A DNA stretch of 64,000 bases from the NCBI GenBank assembly GCA_029747585.1, contig JAPEVF010000128.1:37164-101163 (forward strand). Reading direction: 5' to 3'. The translations under genes were made by a program, and so were the position numbers. A model generated the notes under the pieces. It saw nothing but the letters and a program-made list of their open reading frames with translations. It searched no databases and had not been told where the DNA came from. The stretch's first letter is position 1; each line of letters opens with the position of its first letter. Shown one piece after another: positions 45,450 to 56,950 of this stretch. The stretch comes from Pleurotus djamor. Lineage: Eukaryota; Basidiomycota; Agaricomycetes; Agaricales; Pleurotaceae.

Positions 45450-46757
45450 CTGTTGTATTTATATCCGCAGCCTTGTTGCAGTGCGTTATCCTGGATGTAA
45501 GTCGAACGGAAGTAAAATGTCTGACAGCTTGACAGGTACTGTTCGGTTCCCCAGGAACCAATCACATAAGCCGTCATATTTATGGATTTTTAACTTATAC
45601 AACCTTCGCATGTCATCAACAGGTTTGATTCATTGTATCTACTTACATGCACAGTACCATGCCTACTACATAGTGAAAAACCTCAACGAATGAGGAAATA
45701 CGAGAAAAATTTGTATAAAATCCAGCAGGCCGAGAGTAGTCTGAATTGAGTTGCACGATGGAATCGTGTACTACGAATTGCACTCAAGGATAGCTCGAGT
45801 CCGTCAACTGTCTTAAAAAATCCCACTCGCCGTCGTCGGAGACCCGAAGCATGTAAGAGACATCCAAGAAGGATACCAAGCCGAAGAAATGTGTCTGCCC
45901 TTACTCAGAACCCATTGGATAAGCCCACGAGGAGCTCATCCGTTGGGAGAGCTCGAAGAACAAGAAGCGAGCTTGGAAGCAAGCCCGAACTGTCCATCGC
46001 CAAGGGGGGTATCAACGGCTCGGGGGAAAAACATGCGAGCAAGAATGCTCAAGCAAAGATGACAAGCATCACAAGGGCCTACACACAATCGATTGCTCGA
46101 GTGCATGGCGCAAATGCACTATGGCACCTTGTTGGTAAGATGACGAAAGGTCTCCCAGCGGCAGGACAAGCTTCCTGTCCTAGGGCCAAATGGGACCTGT
46201 GTAGTCTTTCGAACCTGTGTAGTCTTGGCCGCACAGGTCGACGCGGGTACTTCGTGCCTTTGGCAAACGGAGCCTCCCGCTCCCTCCGCCCACCGGCAGC
46301 AGCACTCACCTGAGCGCTACGAACAGGCGAACGACCATGCCCGAGCTCCTGAACGTGTGATCGCAGCGATCGCAACGTTCAGACGACGAAGAAGAAATAG
46401 ACAAAAGACGAACCGAGCTACCCAATCCTTGCAGCGAATTTCAATGCCTCCGAGAACGTATGCCTTCCCCATTGTGCATAACGGATCTTCAGGACGTACA
46501 AGGGGCGAAATTGCTGGTTCACTGCTGTCGTCGAGTGACGACGAGACCCAGCTAGGGCCAAACGAGAAGGATTGAAATACTCAGACCTTAACCCGCCCAT
46601 GAGAATGGCCCGACGGCCTGCGTGTGATGGGCATCGCAGTTTTCGACCTGCTGGTGTGGAAGAAAGAAGTTCAAGAAAAACGTTGAACTGGAAGTTAAGC
46701 CACGTGCGCACGCGTTTGACACGAGTCGAGTCCTATTGCGTCCGCTGGCTGACCATG
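45450..46757. other. Intergenic, no gene recognised
   Basis: Open frames on both strands at 45891-46711 overlap one another and have Arg/Ser-rich, random-looking translations. No splice pattern, no domain. Confidence 0.4.
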
Positions 46758-46861
46758 GGCGAGATGGCCGAGCGGTCTAAGGCGCCAGACTAAGGATCAG
46801 CTCATCCGATGAGCATCACATCTGGTCTTTCGGGGCGTGGGTTCGAATCCCACTCTCGTCA
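46758..46861 (+). tRNA. tRNA-Leu(AAG) with intron
   Basis: Acceptor stem GGCGAGA pairs with TCTCGTC (one G-T pair), with A as discriminator. The A box TGGCCGAGCGG and B box GGTTCGAATCC match internal Pol III promoters. The anticodon stem CCAGA/TCTGG encloses CTAAGG, giving anticodon AAG at 46792-46794. A 24-base intron (46796-46819) sits after position 37, the normal place for eukaryotic tRNA introns. The extra arm between the anticodon and T stems is long, as in type II tRNA-Leu. A TTTT run at 46865 should end transcription. Confidence 0.93.
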
Positions 46862-47224
46862 AATCTTTTGCTGTTTCACTGTCCCATCGTCCAGCCTTTC
46901 TCGGTGATGCTTTCCATTAGGACGTTACTAGTTGCTGTTTACAGCGGTGGAGCTCCTGGCAGATGCTTAGTTGAACGTGCGATGTTGCGCGCTTTAGCCT
47001 ACCGACAATGCGGCGATGGACAAACCTTGGAATTATTCATTTTCTCTGTAAGTCTTGGGTAAGCACTGTCGAGATACAAGCCAAATCGAGTGCTCAACGC
47101 GTTTTTTGAGTTAGATTTCCATTCCTTCGAGATGGTAAGTAAAAGCACCGAACCGTGCATGCGGCCTTAGGCCTTAGCGCTCAGCCGATCGTCGCTGTGG
47201 CGTTGAGCGCCAATTGCACTCACC
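46862..47224. other. Spacer and promoter of the PIG-U gene
   Basis: Starts with the Pol III T-run terminator of the tRNA. No gene seen in the remaining 350 bases. Confidence 0.4.
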
Positions 47225-48913
47225 ATGTCAAGTTCTCCTTCTCCGCGTCCTCTTCAACTCAGGACTGGTGTTGTCGTGCAGGCCATTACAATATGCAAGC
47301 TCCTGCTGTATCTCACCGGTGTATCAGACACTCTGGCTCATGACCAGCAGCTCTCGTCGCCATTGACTTCATACTTTCATCGTGAGTGTCACTTCGCTTT
47401 CGTGCTTTTGCTCAGCTTTTTCTGACTTGAAGTCGACCATAGTTCGTGAGGGGGTACATCTTTTCAAAAATGGAGCTGATCCATATGATGGGGGATCTTT
47501 TCATCACGTACGCGGGAGGACTTTGACTTTGTAATATCGCGTCTGACGTATGTCTAGTCACCGCTGCTGCTTGCGCTTTTTGGAACCGTAATCCCCCCTT
47601 CAAAAGTGGCGGCTTACGCATTCTGGTGCCTCTGTGATGCTCTGGCTGCTGGCGCTCTCGTGAGCATCTGGCACTCGAGGCAGCGAGTTTCGCTCAGCTC
47701 TCGAGATACTTTGATCGCACTTACGTAGGTCAATCGTCAACGTCCCAGAGGATGGTCAATGCTTACCGTTATCTAGGTATCTACTGAACCCGTACTTGCT
47801 ACTGCCGTCACTTGCTCTGTCAACTTCGACGATAGACAACACCCTCACGTTGCTCGCTTTAAAGTATGCTTGTCAAGGTGAGCAACCCATGCCCAGTTTT
47901 GCTCCATCACTCATCGCAATGGAACAGGCAGACGCGCCGCTTCGCTCCTGTGTCTGGCTCTTCTCATCCATATGTCACCCTCGATGGTCCTAATCCTGGC
48001 GCCGACACTATTCGTCCTCATCAGTGATCCCCATTCCCACTTAGCATCGCCGCAACCATTCCAGTCCCCATCGAAACGCGCTATTCCCTTGCTCGGACAG
48101 TTTCTGCTCTATTTCGCTGCCCTTACCGTCGCTTCAAGCCTAGCTGCTGGGAACTTTTCCTGGATTTTGCAGACCTGGGGTGTCAAGTACGTCTTCCTCC
48201 GGATTCCGAACTGGCATAGCCACTCATTAAGGTCTTCCTGATAGCTTCACACTCCCCGATCTCTCCCCCAACCCCGGAATGTGGTGGTATTTCTTCACAG
48301 AGATGTTTGACCATTTCCGTCCCTTCTTTCTCATGGTTTTCTCCGTAAGTCTGACGCAGGACGTCCCCCATAATCCAGTGGCTGACCATTTTGATCAAAT
48401 TACAGGTACATCTCCTCATCTACATTGCGCCTGTGTGTTTAAAGTTCCAGTGGGTCTCCATCGCGCCAACGCCCACGGACAGCTCATCACATTATCACAC
48501 AGACACGACCCTCTTTATGCAGTGTTTCTGCTCCTCGGAGTTATAGGTACATTCAAGTCCTATCTTACCCTCTCCGATCCAGGGCTTTTCCTGAGCATGA
48601 TTTCGCTCTTTCCGGAAACATACCCTTGTGAGTCACCACCTTGTGTTATTTGCGGTGTAGAAAATGCCGACAACCGTGTATAGATCTCCAGCACCCTATT
48701 GTGACAGCTCTGCTTCACATCCATTCCGCTGTGCTTCTTCCCTTATTCAATCGTCTTTGGTTAATGCAAGGGTCGGGAAACGCAAACTTTTTCTATGCCT
48801 CTACTTTGGTTTTCGCTTGTTCTAATGGGGCTGCCCTGACCGATTGTATATGGGCTGGGCTGAGGATTGCCATTGGAGAGTCGAAGGAGGGGCACCATGT
48901 GGTGCAACAGTGA
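47225..48913 (+). CDS. PIGU: GPI transamidase subunit PIG-U (415 aa)
   Basis: Multi-pass ER membrane subunit of the GPI transamidase, which attaches glycosylphosphatidylinositol anchors to proteins. Nine exons in one frame: 47225-47381, 47443-47507, 47558-47724, 47777-47877, 47928-48186, 48245-48344, 48406-48449, 48503-48627 and 48684-48913. Diagnostic blocks: SPLLLALF, YLLNPY, the PIG-U signature WWYFFTEMFDHFRPFF, a FKSY block after the loop, and NANFFYASTLVF near the C-terminus. Many hydrophobic helices throughout. The 48450 donor (GTGGGT) was preferred because it gives LKFQHDPLYAVF, which matches the family. The length fits the usual ~400-430. In yeast the gene is CDC91/GAB1 and essential. 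Confidence 0.92.
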
Positions 48914-49250
48914 GGGGAGGTCCTGATGATCGACTAGTATGCTTATGTCCACTGCGTCATCATATTCTTTTGTCCCCTCCAACCTTGTGCTATCAATCAC
49001 CCTCGATGCCACTTCTCCCCGACCTTCTACATCATTCTACCAGGCGACGACGCACTATGTCCCCTTTACACCAACTTGACACATAAATTATTTACTCCAT
49101 TTGAGAAGTAAATTGATTAGATTATAAGGATTAAGATTCGTGGGATCTTGGTTGTAATCTGATCCGTAGCTGTTAACAGGGGGAGTTGTGGCAACATGAT
49201 CCTATCCTTGAGGTTGAGCCGCCAACTCGCTTTGCCTCGAGCGACCGGCC
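48914..49250. other. Spacer between PIG-U and the BRO1 gene
   Basis: About 340 bases holding the 3' end of PIG-U and the promoter of the next gene. No gene seen. Confidence 0.4.
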
Positions 49251-50967
49251 ATGACGACTTATCTCTTTGAACTACCAACGACTGGTGCAATCTCTTTCTC
49301 GGACTTCTGCACAGATCAGAGCACCAGCAAGGCGTATGGCGCCCACATCTCCAACGCTACGATGGCTCGCGCGAACTTGCGAGCGGTGCTTAAGGAAACC
49401 AAACGGACCGACGATAACGAGAAGGACTATCTTCGTATCGTAAAGGTGAAGTCATTAACCCTAAACTTCATTGAATCGCAACCCTTACAACTCCACGCTA
49501 ACCAGATTTTGGATGAGTATGTTCCGTTACTACGCGGAATTATGTCCTGCGTCGCCCATGACGAGATCGGACTCAAATCCGAACCTGGTACGCGTTCTAC
49601 CCTCCGAAATTGAAGTTGGTCAAAGTGTGTGCTCATTGTGTCCTGTTCTTTGTATTTTCTTGCCGTAAGTGTTTAGCTGGCGCACGACATTGGCCGCTGG
49701 CATGTTCCACTCCTCAGCAAGACTCTCGTTACCATCTCTCCACGCAGAATACGCCTACGTCATTCTGACATATGCGTTTGCCGTCTGCAACCTCGCTAGA
49801 TCATCAGTCAAGACGCTAGGCCTGTACGAGCATGACCGCACTATCTCCGATTCCGAGCGTAAAGCCAAAGACGAAAAGCTCAATCTCGCAGTAAATCTAC
49901 TCATGAAGGCCAGCGGTATGTTCTCGTATATCAGTCAAACTGCGTTGCTTGAGTGGGACAACAGCCGTGATGGTGGTACAAATGGTCTACCGAAACCACC
50001 TGACCTGAGCCGGGTGGTCAACGACGCGTTGGAAAAGTACGTCAAGTCCTCCTAGCGCCTACCCCGCTTATCATCTCCAGCGGTCCGTATCCGAATGGTC
50101 TACTCACCTGGTTTTTTTATCCTCTTTTCTACCANCTTTTTTCCCTTTCTAGGATGACACTCGCAGATGCCCAATCACTTGCTATACGCGTCCTCCTTAC
50201 CAAGTCCGCTTATGACAGCAACATTGCCCCTGGACCCCCTCTTCCGGACTCCCATCCAAAGCCTGGACTTCTCGCTAAACTACACCTGGAATGCGCGTCC
50301 TTGTATTCTTCCGCCCGATCGCTCGCCAAGACATCATCGACCTCTAAAGGTAAAGATACAGGGGAAGGCGACGTCACTGTAGACCTCCGACGGTACCTGA
50401 CTGATGAGGCTAGTTTCCACGCTGCTCTGGGACGCAAGTGGCTTGGTATCGATGCGGGTGAGAATGGGGGACCNTAGCAAGGGGGGCGAGGCCGTTGGGT
50501 TTTTGGCTTGGGCCAAAAGGGACTTGGAGGAATTGAAAGACAGTGGAAAGGGCTTGGGTATTGGAAGGGAAAAAGAGAAGAAGGAGAGGAGAAAGGAGAA
50601 AGTCGTTGATGAACTGACAAGCGTCACAGTCTTCTGGAAACACTACAAGAAAGTTAATGACTCTGTGCGCCACTTCATTATTTATTATCGTTCCTTCTAG
50701 TGGCATCCACTGACGGGGAGTTGACAGCTTACCTTCCAACCAATACCCTCGTTGCCTGATCTGCAGGCTCGTATACCAGCCGGGAGACTTGCGGTTGCGG
50801 CTAAGCCATTCAACCCTCCGTTGCCTGCCTTTGGTCCGGGATCTGTTGAATATGCCCAGCAAAAAGCAGAGGAACTGGAACTTCAAGACGACGAGAGCCT
50901 CCAGGGCAGCAAACACACGAGCCCCACCAATACCAATACATACGCCGGTGCTGGCTCTTATTTCTGA
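49251..50967 (+). CDS. palC: BRO1-domain protein, PalC-like (464 aa)
   Basis: BRO1-type domain protein, probably the ambient-pH signalling protein PalC, which works with ESCRT-III at the plasma membrane in the fungal Pal/Rim pathway. Exons 49251-49445, 49506-49587, 49670-50036, 50153-50664 and 50728-50967. The frame is whole only if the n at 50474 is an extra base. Evidence: start FELPTTGAISFSDFC, the KDYLRIVKILDEYVPLL block, FSWRTTL, helical repeats with LTYAFAVCNLARS, a charged linker (KEKKERRKEKV), WKHYKKVNDS, and the C-terminal PAGR...KPFNPPLPAFGPGS typical of PalC. The intron at 49446-49505 is a multiple of three and stays open if retained, but the family continues across it. PalC rather than a vacuolar-sorting BRO1 is likely from length and C-terminus. 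Confidence 0.82.
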
Positions 50968-51154
50968 AACCGGCTACATACATATATACAAGGGGAGTAA
51001 TAATCGAAATCTTGAGAAGCGTGCCTGAAGGCTTAATGTATCAACTCCTAGTATGTACAAGTAAAGACCATGTGGAAGCAGATCATGGAAAGGCGTTGCC
51101 TGTGGGAGCATAGTTGAGGCTGAGATTTCAAGGTACCCTGGTGCAGAGCACACC
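50968..51154. other. Convergent 3' spacer
   Basis: 187 bases between two 3' ends (PalC-like plus strand, SDR minus strand). No gene. Confidence 0.5.
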
Positions 51155-52665
51155 CTACGACGTCGCAATATGCCGATACCGAGAGATGCGCGTGCGAGCG
51201 CCATACAGAGCACGAGCGATAATAGCAGCAACGACAAGAATAGACACCTGCTTGCCACAGATGCGCCACAGGTCTCGCGTCAAATTATACATGGAGGCGA
51301 GGGTACCAGCAACCCTAAGACGGAATCAAATGTGAGCAAGTGCTGAAAAGAAGGCGGCAGAGTCGACGGCATCAAGATGGGGATAAACTCACTTTCGTAT
51401 GCGATTGGCTCTCTGGTCGATTAACTTGTACACGCCTTCCTTGAATTGTTCTTGAGGCACCTGGAATACAGGTCCATCATCCGTAAGGAGCCAGGCGGAG
51501 CCATTGGATTCTGGAGATGTCCGGGTCGCAACATGGAGAATTGCCCCAGCAATCCTTGATACCGGAACCTTGGGTATGCCAGCAAGGACAAGCTTCGTGC
51601 GCAGGGATAAAATGTTGGTGTCTAATAAGAATAGGAAGAGGTTGATGTGGAAACAAATACGGGCCATGGACATGAGAAGAACCGAGGCGGAGAAAGGAGT
51701 TTACACGCACCAGCATAGAAGGGGTGAATACTGCCTATTCTTATATTGTCCGAACTGATGATGGGGTACAGTGCGCGCATGGTCCCCAATACGGCATGCT
51801 TCGAGGCGGTATATTGAGGGGCTCCAGGGATGGTTGTCCACGATGCTTTTTGGCGAACAAAGGACGTAAGTGAAATGAGAGAAGCAGAGAGAATCTTAGC
51901 TTTAGGAATACACATACCCATCGAACCAATGAGAACAAGGGCCTTGAGAGAATCATTGCTGACACGATTCAGCTTAAAATAGTGCAAGGCTAGGTGTATT
52001 GCTAGTAAAGGGAATCGAAGGGTATAAGACTCGTGTGTGCTACAGTGGTAAAAAAGAAGGCAATACGACGCACAGTACATCACCCCGGTGAGGTTAACAT
52101 CCAAGGTGGTGAGCGCAGGTTTTTGGGGTACTCCATCTTTGAGGGTCACATTGACTAGTGCATCTGGACCCGCGATGCCTGCATTAGGTAGGACGATGTC
52201 CACAGAGCCATACTTTTGGATGGCAAATTCGAAGAGGGCGACTTGATCACTCCATTGAGTGACATCGCATTTGAGAACCGATGCCTCGCTGTAAACAATA
52301 CCCCAGATTTAGTAGATGTAGATGAGAAACAATGTTTGTAGAATTTGCTTACCCTCCAGCGGATTGGATGTCGCGTGCGGTACGGTCCGCTCCTTCGACG
52401 TCTCTGTCACCAATGACTATCAAGGCGCTATGTGCGCTAATTCGTTAACCGAACTTCTGAAAAGCAAAATGAAAGACCACATACCCATGTTTAGCAAACA
52501 GAAGGGCAGCTTCTCGCCCGATACCACTGGCAGCTCCTGTCACGAAAAGGGTGAGCCATGGAAGAGACGGAAGAGTCCAAGTTCGGTCCTACCAGTGATC
52601 AGCGCAACCTTGCCTTTGACTCTGTCAGCGCTGTCGTAGAGCTCGCTGTCGCTGATTGTGGTCAT
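51155..52665 (-). CDS. Short-chain dehydrogenase/reductase with C-terminal hydrophobic segment (340 aa)
   Basis: NAD(P)-dependent oxidoreductase of the classical SDR type, closest in layout to 15-hydroxyprostaglandin dehydrogenase-like proteins. Eight exons in order of translation: 52665-52593, 52536-52485, 52427-52353, 52288-52074, 52001-51918, 51845-51711, 51621-51393, 51314-51155. The nucleotide-binding TGAASGIG (residues 24-31) is split by intron 1. PNAGIAG follows, with catalytic S165, Y178 and K182 (YTASK). After the catalytic core, the last exon adds a basic, hydrophobic end (around VSILVVAAIIARALYG), which may anchor the enzyme to a membrane. The last exon is used instead of a stop at 51389 because a good donor (GTGAGT) sits there. 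Substrate unknown. Confidence 0.85.
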
Positions 52666-52841
52666 GTTTCGAGTCAACGGAAGGCAAGTTACCGGGACTC
52701 GGTTATACCTGTCGCGACATCATACCCACAGGGATGTGGTTGGAAGACCAGACAGCCACGGGAACACGAGGACAAACCAAGACTCATACTTTCCTTATAA
52801 GGACACTCAGGGGTCGATTTGCATCCCTGTCTCTTACTTCG

Positions 52842-54107
52842 ATGTTATCAAGGCTTTTGAAAGACCGTGCTAGTCTGGCTCGGAGCCAGAGCTTCATCAC
52901 ATCAGGTTGGTGACCTATATCCTTCAAACCCGCGAGCTACTGACGTTATGTATTCAATGAACAAGTCCAACGCAGGCATATTTCTTCTGATTCAGTGCCT
53001 CGCGCGTTCAAACCCGAATCAAATCCTGAAATCCTACCTCCTCCCCGTACCTCTCCCGTCGAGACGGACTTCCTCAATCTCCTCAACTCAGTGAATCTGG
53101 TTGGCTCAACGTCATGGATGGTATTCCCCTTTATAGGGCCGTTTGGCCCTTACATTGCCCCTTCAGCTAGCGCTGTACTCAGCGCCATCGTCGGACTGGA
53201 ACCATTCATGTCTCGAAAAGAGAATTACCACCCTGCACCAGGTATCGCAGACCGCGCCATGCTGGCCGAGGCATCCCTCCAGGCTGTTCTCAACATTTAT
53301 AAACATACCCCTAACCACCCGGTTCTGGGTACCGTTCTACAAGACATGTCCAACCAGTATTCTGCCCACGCACCCAATATTTACGAGATTGCCAAGGCAC
53401 TGACTCCGCTATTGCTTGGCCGTGCAGTCACAATTGCTGAATACATGTCAGCTAGGGCCTACGGTCGCGCATACGGATCCGAGTTGGACTCTCGTGCGCG
53501 TCAAGCTTTATGTTGGTTGCCTTGGACTACCGAGTGGTCAACCAACGATTCAGCAGATGCCTTTCTACAGGGCCTTAACTGTATGACTCTCCCTGTCTTC
53601 GGCGCAGAGGCAGATACATACAACTTCCTTGGTGGTCTAATTTCGCGAGCGGTCACACCTTCGCTACAACCTCCACTGCCCCTGGTATCGCAAGCTAGTA
53701 AAGATGCCCTTTCCACTGTACTTCCCCACATTCTTGACTACTCAAACATTGATAACATGGGCCCATGGTACCACGACGCATCCACCATTCTCTGCCAGCG
53801 TGCTTTGTTGGCCGATGCGGCGCTCTCCTCTCTACGAAGATTATCGTGCGACCAACTCGATCAGTTTACTCTGAGGGCCGGAGTACCGCAACAGGAAGGA
53901 GACATTTTCGACTTCATTAAATCGGTTTTGCAGAAACTCGGTCCATACTCACGTTTGGTCGCTCAGAGCTCCATATCGGAAGTCATGCCCAATCTCCTGG
54001 ACGCTGTTGATCCACGGCGCAAGATGAGGTTCACCGCCTCCGAATTCCATACACATCCTAACCTTTATCGCTGCGCCAACCCGGATGCCTCGTACAGGTA
54101 TTTATAA
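52842..54107 (+). CDS. Protein of unknown function with probable mitochondrial presequence (391 aa)
   Basis: I do not recognise the family. Exon 1 52842-52905 joins exon 2 52996-54107; both ends are consensus (GTTGGT, TTCAG). Exon 1 encodes MLSRLLKDRASLARSQSF, basic, Ser/Leu-rich, without acidic residues apart from one Asp: a typical mitochondrial targeting start. Next comes GSTSWMVFPFIGPFGPYIAP, hydrophobic and possibly membrane-embedded. The rest is mainly helical, with repeated alanine-rich stretches, and ends SYRYL. No cofactor motif seen. The ATG at 52842 was chosen because it is the only start giving that presequence. Confidence 0.75.
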
Positions 54108-54465
54108 CGATGAAAGGAGGATAGACATGTTCCTATTAAGTAGGATTCATATGTATAACATTCCGTGGTGCCCANCCTCNTGATGCGTTGAAATCCAGTA
54201 ATGGGNTTCATCAAATATTTCTACAGGTCGTACTTGATAAGNATCCGATTCCTGATTGCTTCGGCAGAGTNGATAAGGACAATANCANGTTANNNANCGN
54301 TGACGTTNACTTCGATCGTTTTGAATCAAGCTTCTGAATGGGCTGATGGTTGCGAGCAAANGCCAAAGGATGCTAAACATTTCACAAGAATAAAGAATAG
54401 TTACAAGACCGCTTCCAAATCCAGGGAAGCCGATAGATAATCAGGTANAGAGTATTTNCATTTGC
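54108..54465. other. N-rich spacer between two 3' ends
   Basis: Contains many single n's, especially 54175-54310. No gene; it should hold two terminators. Confidence 0.5.
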
Positions 54466-55681
54466 TTAGATGGTAGCACCCTCCCTCTCGAATGAGACGC
54501 TNCGGTAGGTTCTCATCATGGATTGAAGGCGNGTNACTTGACCAGGAGTGAATTCGGTCATGCAGCTGTCGTATGTGTAGTCCATGAAGTTGTCTNCCGA
54601 AAGAAGTNCTGTCAGNTTCNGNAATAGAGNCNTTGACNGANGTACTAACGAATGGGGTCTGGGCCTCCACCAGAGCAAGTGTCACGGCCAGTGGGGCATC
54701 CATAGGCAGGGGAGGCTTCAGGGGGAGTATCCGCAACGCTGTCGCCAGTGCTGCTGCAACCACCCTGGAAGGTATGGTAAAGACCAACCCAGTGNCCNGC
54801 TTCATGAGTAAGAGTCTATGATGCCACGGTTAGAAGAGATCAANACTNGCACAAGACAGAGAAAACTCACTCGACCTCCATTGTAGTTCGCCGTAGAGCC
54901 TCCNGGGACAGTAGAGAACAGGATNACGACACCGTCGTCCTTGGGTGAACGTCTGTAGTCTGAAGGGAAAGTNGCGTATCCCAAAAGACCNGAGGCGCTA
55001 CCAGAGTTGAAACTGCNGNAACCGATAAATTTCGACNCCAACGAGTAGTGGGAATTTACTTACCCAACNGAGTAGATGTTGAGGTCCGCTGCAGTGCCTT
55101 GCCTGAGNCTGTTCTTCATGGTAGTTTGTTGGGATCTACNATGGGNAANCTTTGAGTTGCATGCTTCGACGCNTNAAGATGAGGGCTTGNACTNACGTTC
55201 CAGGTCCNGCNCGGTTGAACCAGTCGGCATTGACAGTGCGGGTAACGCCTGCGAGCCTCCAGGATAAGCCAGTCTCTCCGAAGTCAGCGTTCATAACGGC
55301 GACGGAGTCTTCGATTTCCGAGTCGCTTCAGATGGAGTGAGCTCTTGCTCGCCAATATTGAGACTTTNAAAACGTACGTGATGTTTCCTCCAGAAACAGT
55401 GCCGTCTCTGCTGATGACGTGCCAGTAGATGTTGAGCGTAGGGCTGCGGGCGTCGATGCCCAATGCCGCAAGGCCACCAGCAGGGATCATGTTGGCTTTG
55501 TAGTCCTTCTCAGCGGCGAGGAACTGCGCGGTGCTCAATTGAGAACCACATTGTCTGTTATGATGAGCATCAGTATATGTTCGTTGAGCGATAATGATTG
55601 ACAACCAGCTTACCTGGGAGCGGGACCGGCAAAGACAGCGGTGACAGAGAGTGCGAGTGCGAGGAACTTGACAGAGAACAT
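54466..55681 (-). CDS. Secreted M43-type metalloprotease (293 aa)
   Basis: Extracellular zinc protease of the fungal MEP1/pappalysin-like (M43B) type. Exons in order of translation: 55681-55614, 55554-55378, 55325-55197, 55135-55064, 55012-54871, 54815-54650, 54593-54466, all in frame. The first ~18 residues ([18 protein letters not shown]) are a signal peptide. The zinc site HEAGHWVGLYH has ligands H200, H204 and H210 and the catalytic E201. Further on come GDSVADTP and a Cys-rich block. The Met-turn region is [11 protein letters not shown]. Most sequence marks (n) inside the exons fall at third codon positions, so the protein is barely affected. Such enzymes are secreted for nutrient supply; substrate preference cannot be told. 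The start is fixed by the signal peptide. Confidence 0.92.
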
Positions 55682-56950
55682 GGCCGAAGAGGCAAGAGAT
55701 CACTGTTGGATGATGAGACTTGTAGTGTCGTTAGACATCCTACTTATACCAATCTCCTTCTCTGCGAGCGGCGATGTTCGGATGTCCTATAGCTGCACAA
55801 AACAAAGTACGAGGTGGACGACATGGCTCTACATGTGGAGCATCGTCAGATAAACTTGGACGCCATGAGCAATGTGAACCACCCGAGCGCGTCGCTAAAC
55901 ATCATCTGAGCATGATGTGCCTGTAATACCGCGCGTTCGAGGGTATGCTGAGCGTACCGGGAACCTAGAAACCAGGGGAACATAAATCTTTTATTAGGCC
56001 GGAACGAGTAGGACAGACGCTCACTGGTACCAAGCCAGACCGAGGAGAGAGAGTGTCACGCGAGCAAGTCACAATGACAAGATGGTCTGGCGATAGAACA
56101 TGTAGATAACAGTTCTTCGGACGCCGTCATGTAGCAAGTCACCAGTGTCCCATCAAAGGGACTTGTGGTACAACACAGGGATTGTTACTCACCGGAGACA
56201 GCCCTGAATGAATACACCATACGAGTGTCAGCGATACGGATAGTTGCCAGTATCGCCCAAATTGAGCGAGTACAGCTGAGGAAGATAAACAAGCGTACCT
56301 GACAACTTGACAAAGGACGCAAGACGGAAATTTAACTCCGCGAACATGTGGAACGCAGATCAATAGTGCATCAAGCCAAGTCTTCGAACTGGTGAGGATA
56401 GTTTTGTCATTTGGTCATTGAGGGCTGGAAAACCTGCTTCGTGGAAGTGAATATAGGTTGCGAACTTGCGTATGTCGGTACCTGTCAGTAGCGCTACCGA
56501 GAGCACATTATGGCCACAGGGGATGACGATTATGACGAGCCTCAGAATCGAGCCCTGAAGATCTACACATGCTACACTGTGCTTGAACGCGCATGGGGCC
56601 AATTTGCAAGTGTAAGGACGGGTGCGAAGCAGCTCCTCTTGGTCGATAGCTAAGAAAGCGATGAACTGCTGCACATGGTGAAGGATAGGATGTGACTGAC
56701 CTCGAGGTGCGCCGTCCGATGGTCACCTCAGAATTGCGACACTATGAGCACACTCGCAAATGTGAAGGGGTAGTTAGCATATACCGTCTGCAGGATCAGC
56801 CAAATAAACCAAGTTGAACATTAAATAAAAAAGGTATCCACATTATTAATGATATCGAATAGGTCTGTCTCGAGTGATAAATACGAGATAGCATAGAAAG
56901 GGCACCCAAACGCTTATCCAAGAGCGAGACGGAGGGAACACACGGAAGTA
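55682..56950. other. Intergenic, no gene recognised
   Basis: The promoter of the metalloprotease should be in the first ~200 bases. The rest has several short frames on both strands, none with a domain or consistent splice sites; 56820-56900 is AT-rich. Confidence 0.4.

Noticed and set aside
45891..46711. Overlapping frames on both strands before the tRNA
   Set aside because: They overlap each other in conflicting frames and look random.
46796..46819. A second tRNA-like segment in the tRNA intron
   Set aside because: The 24 bases are explained as the tRNA intron.
55850..56720. Minus-strand frames between the protease and SEY1
   Set aside because: Short, no domain, no matching splice sites.
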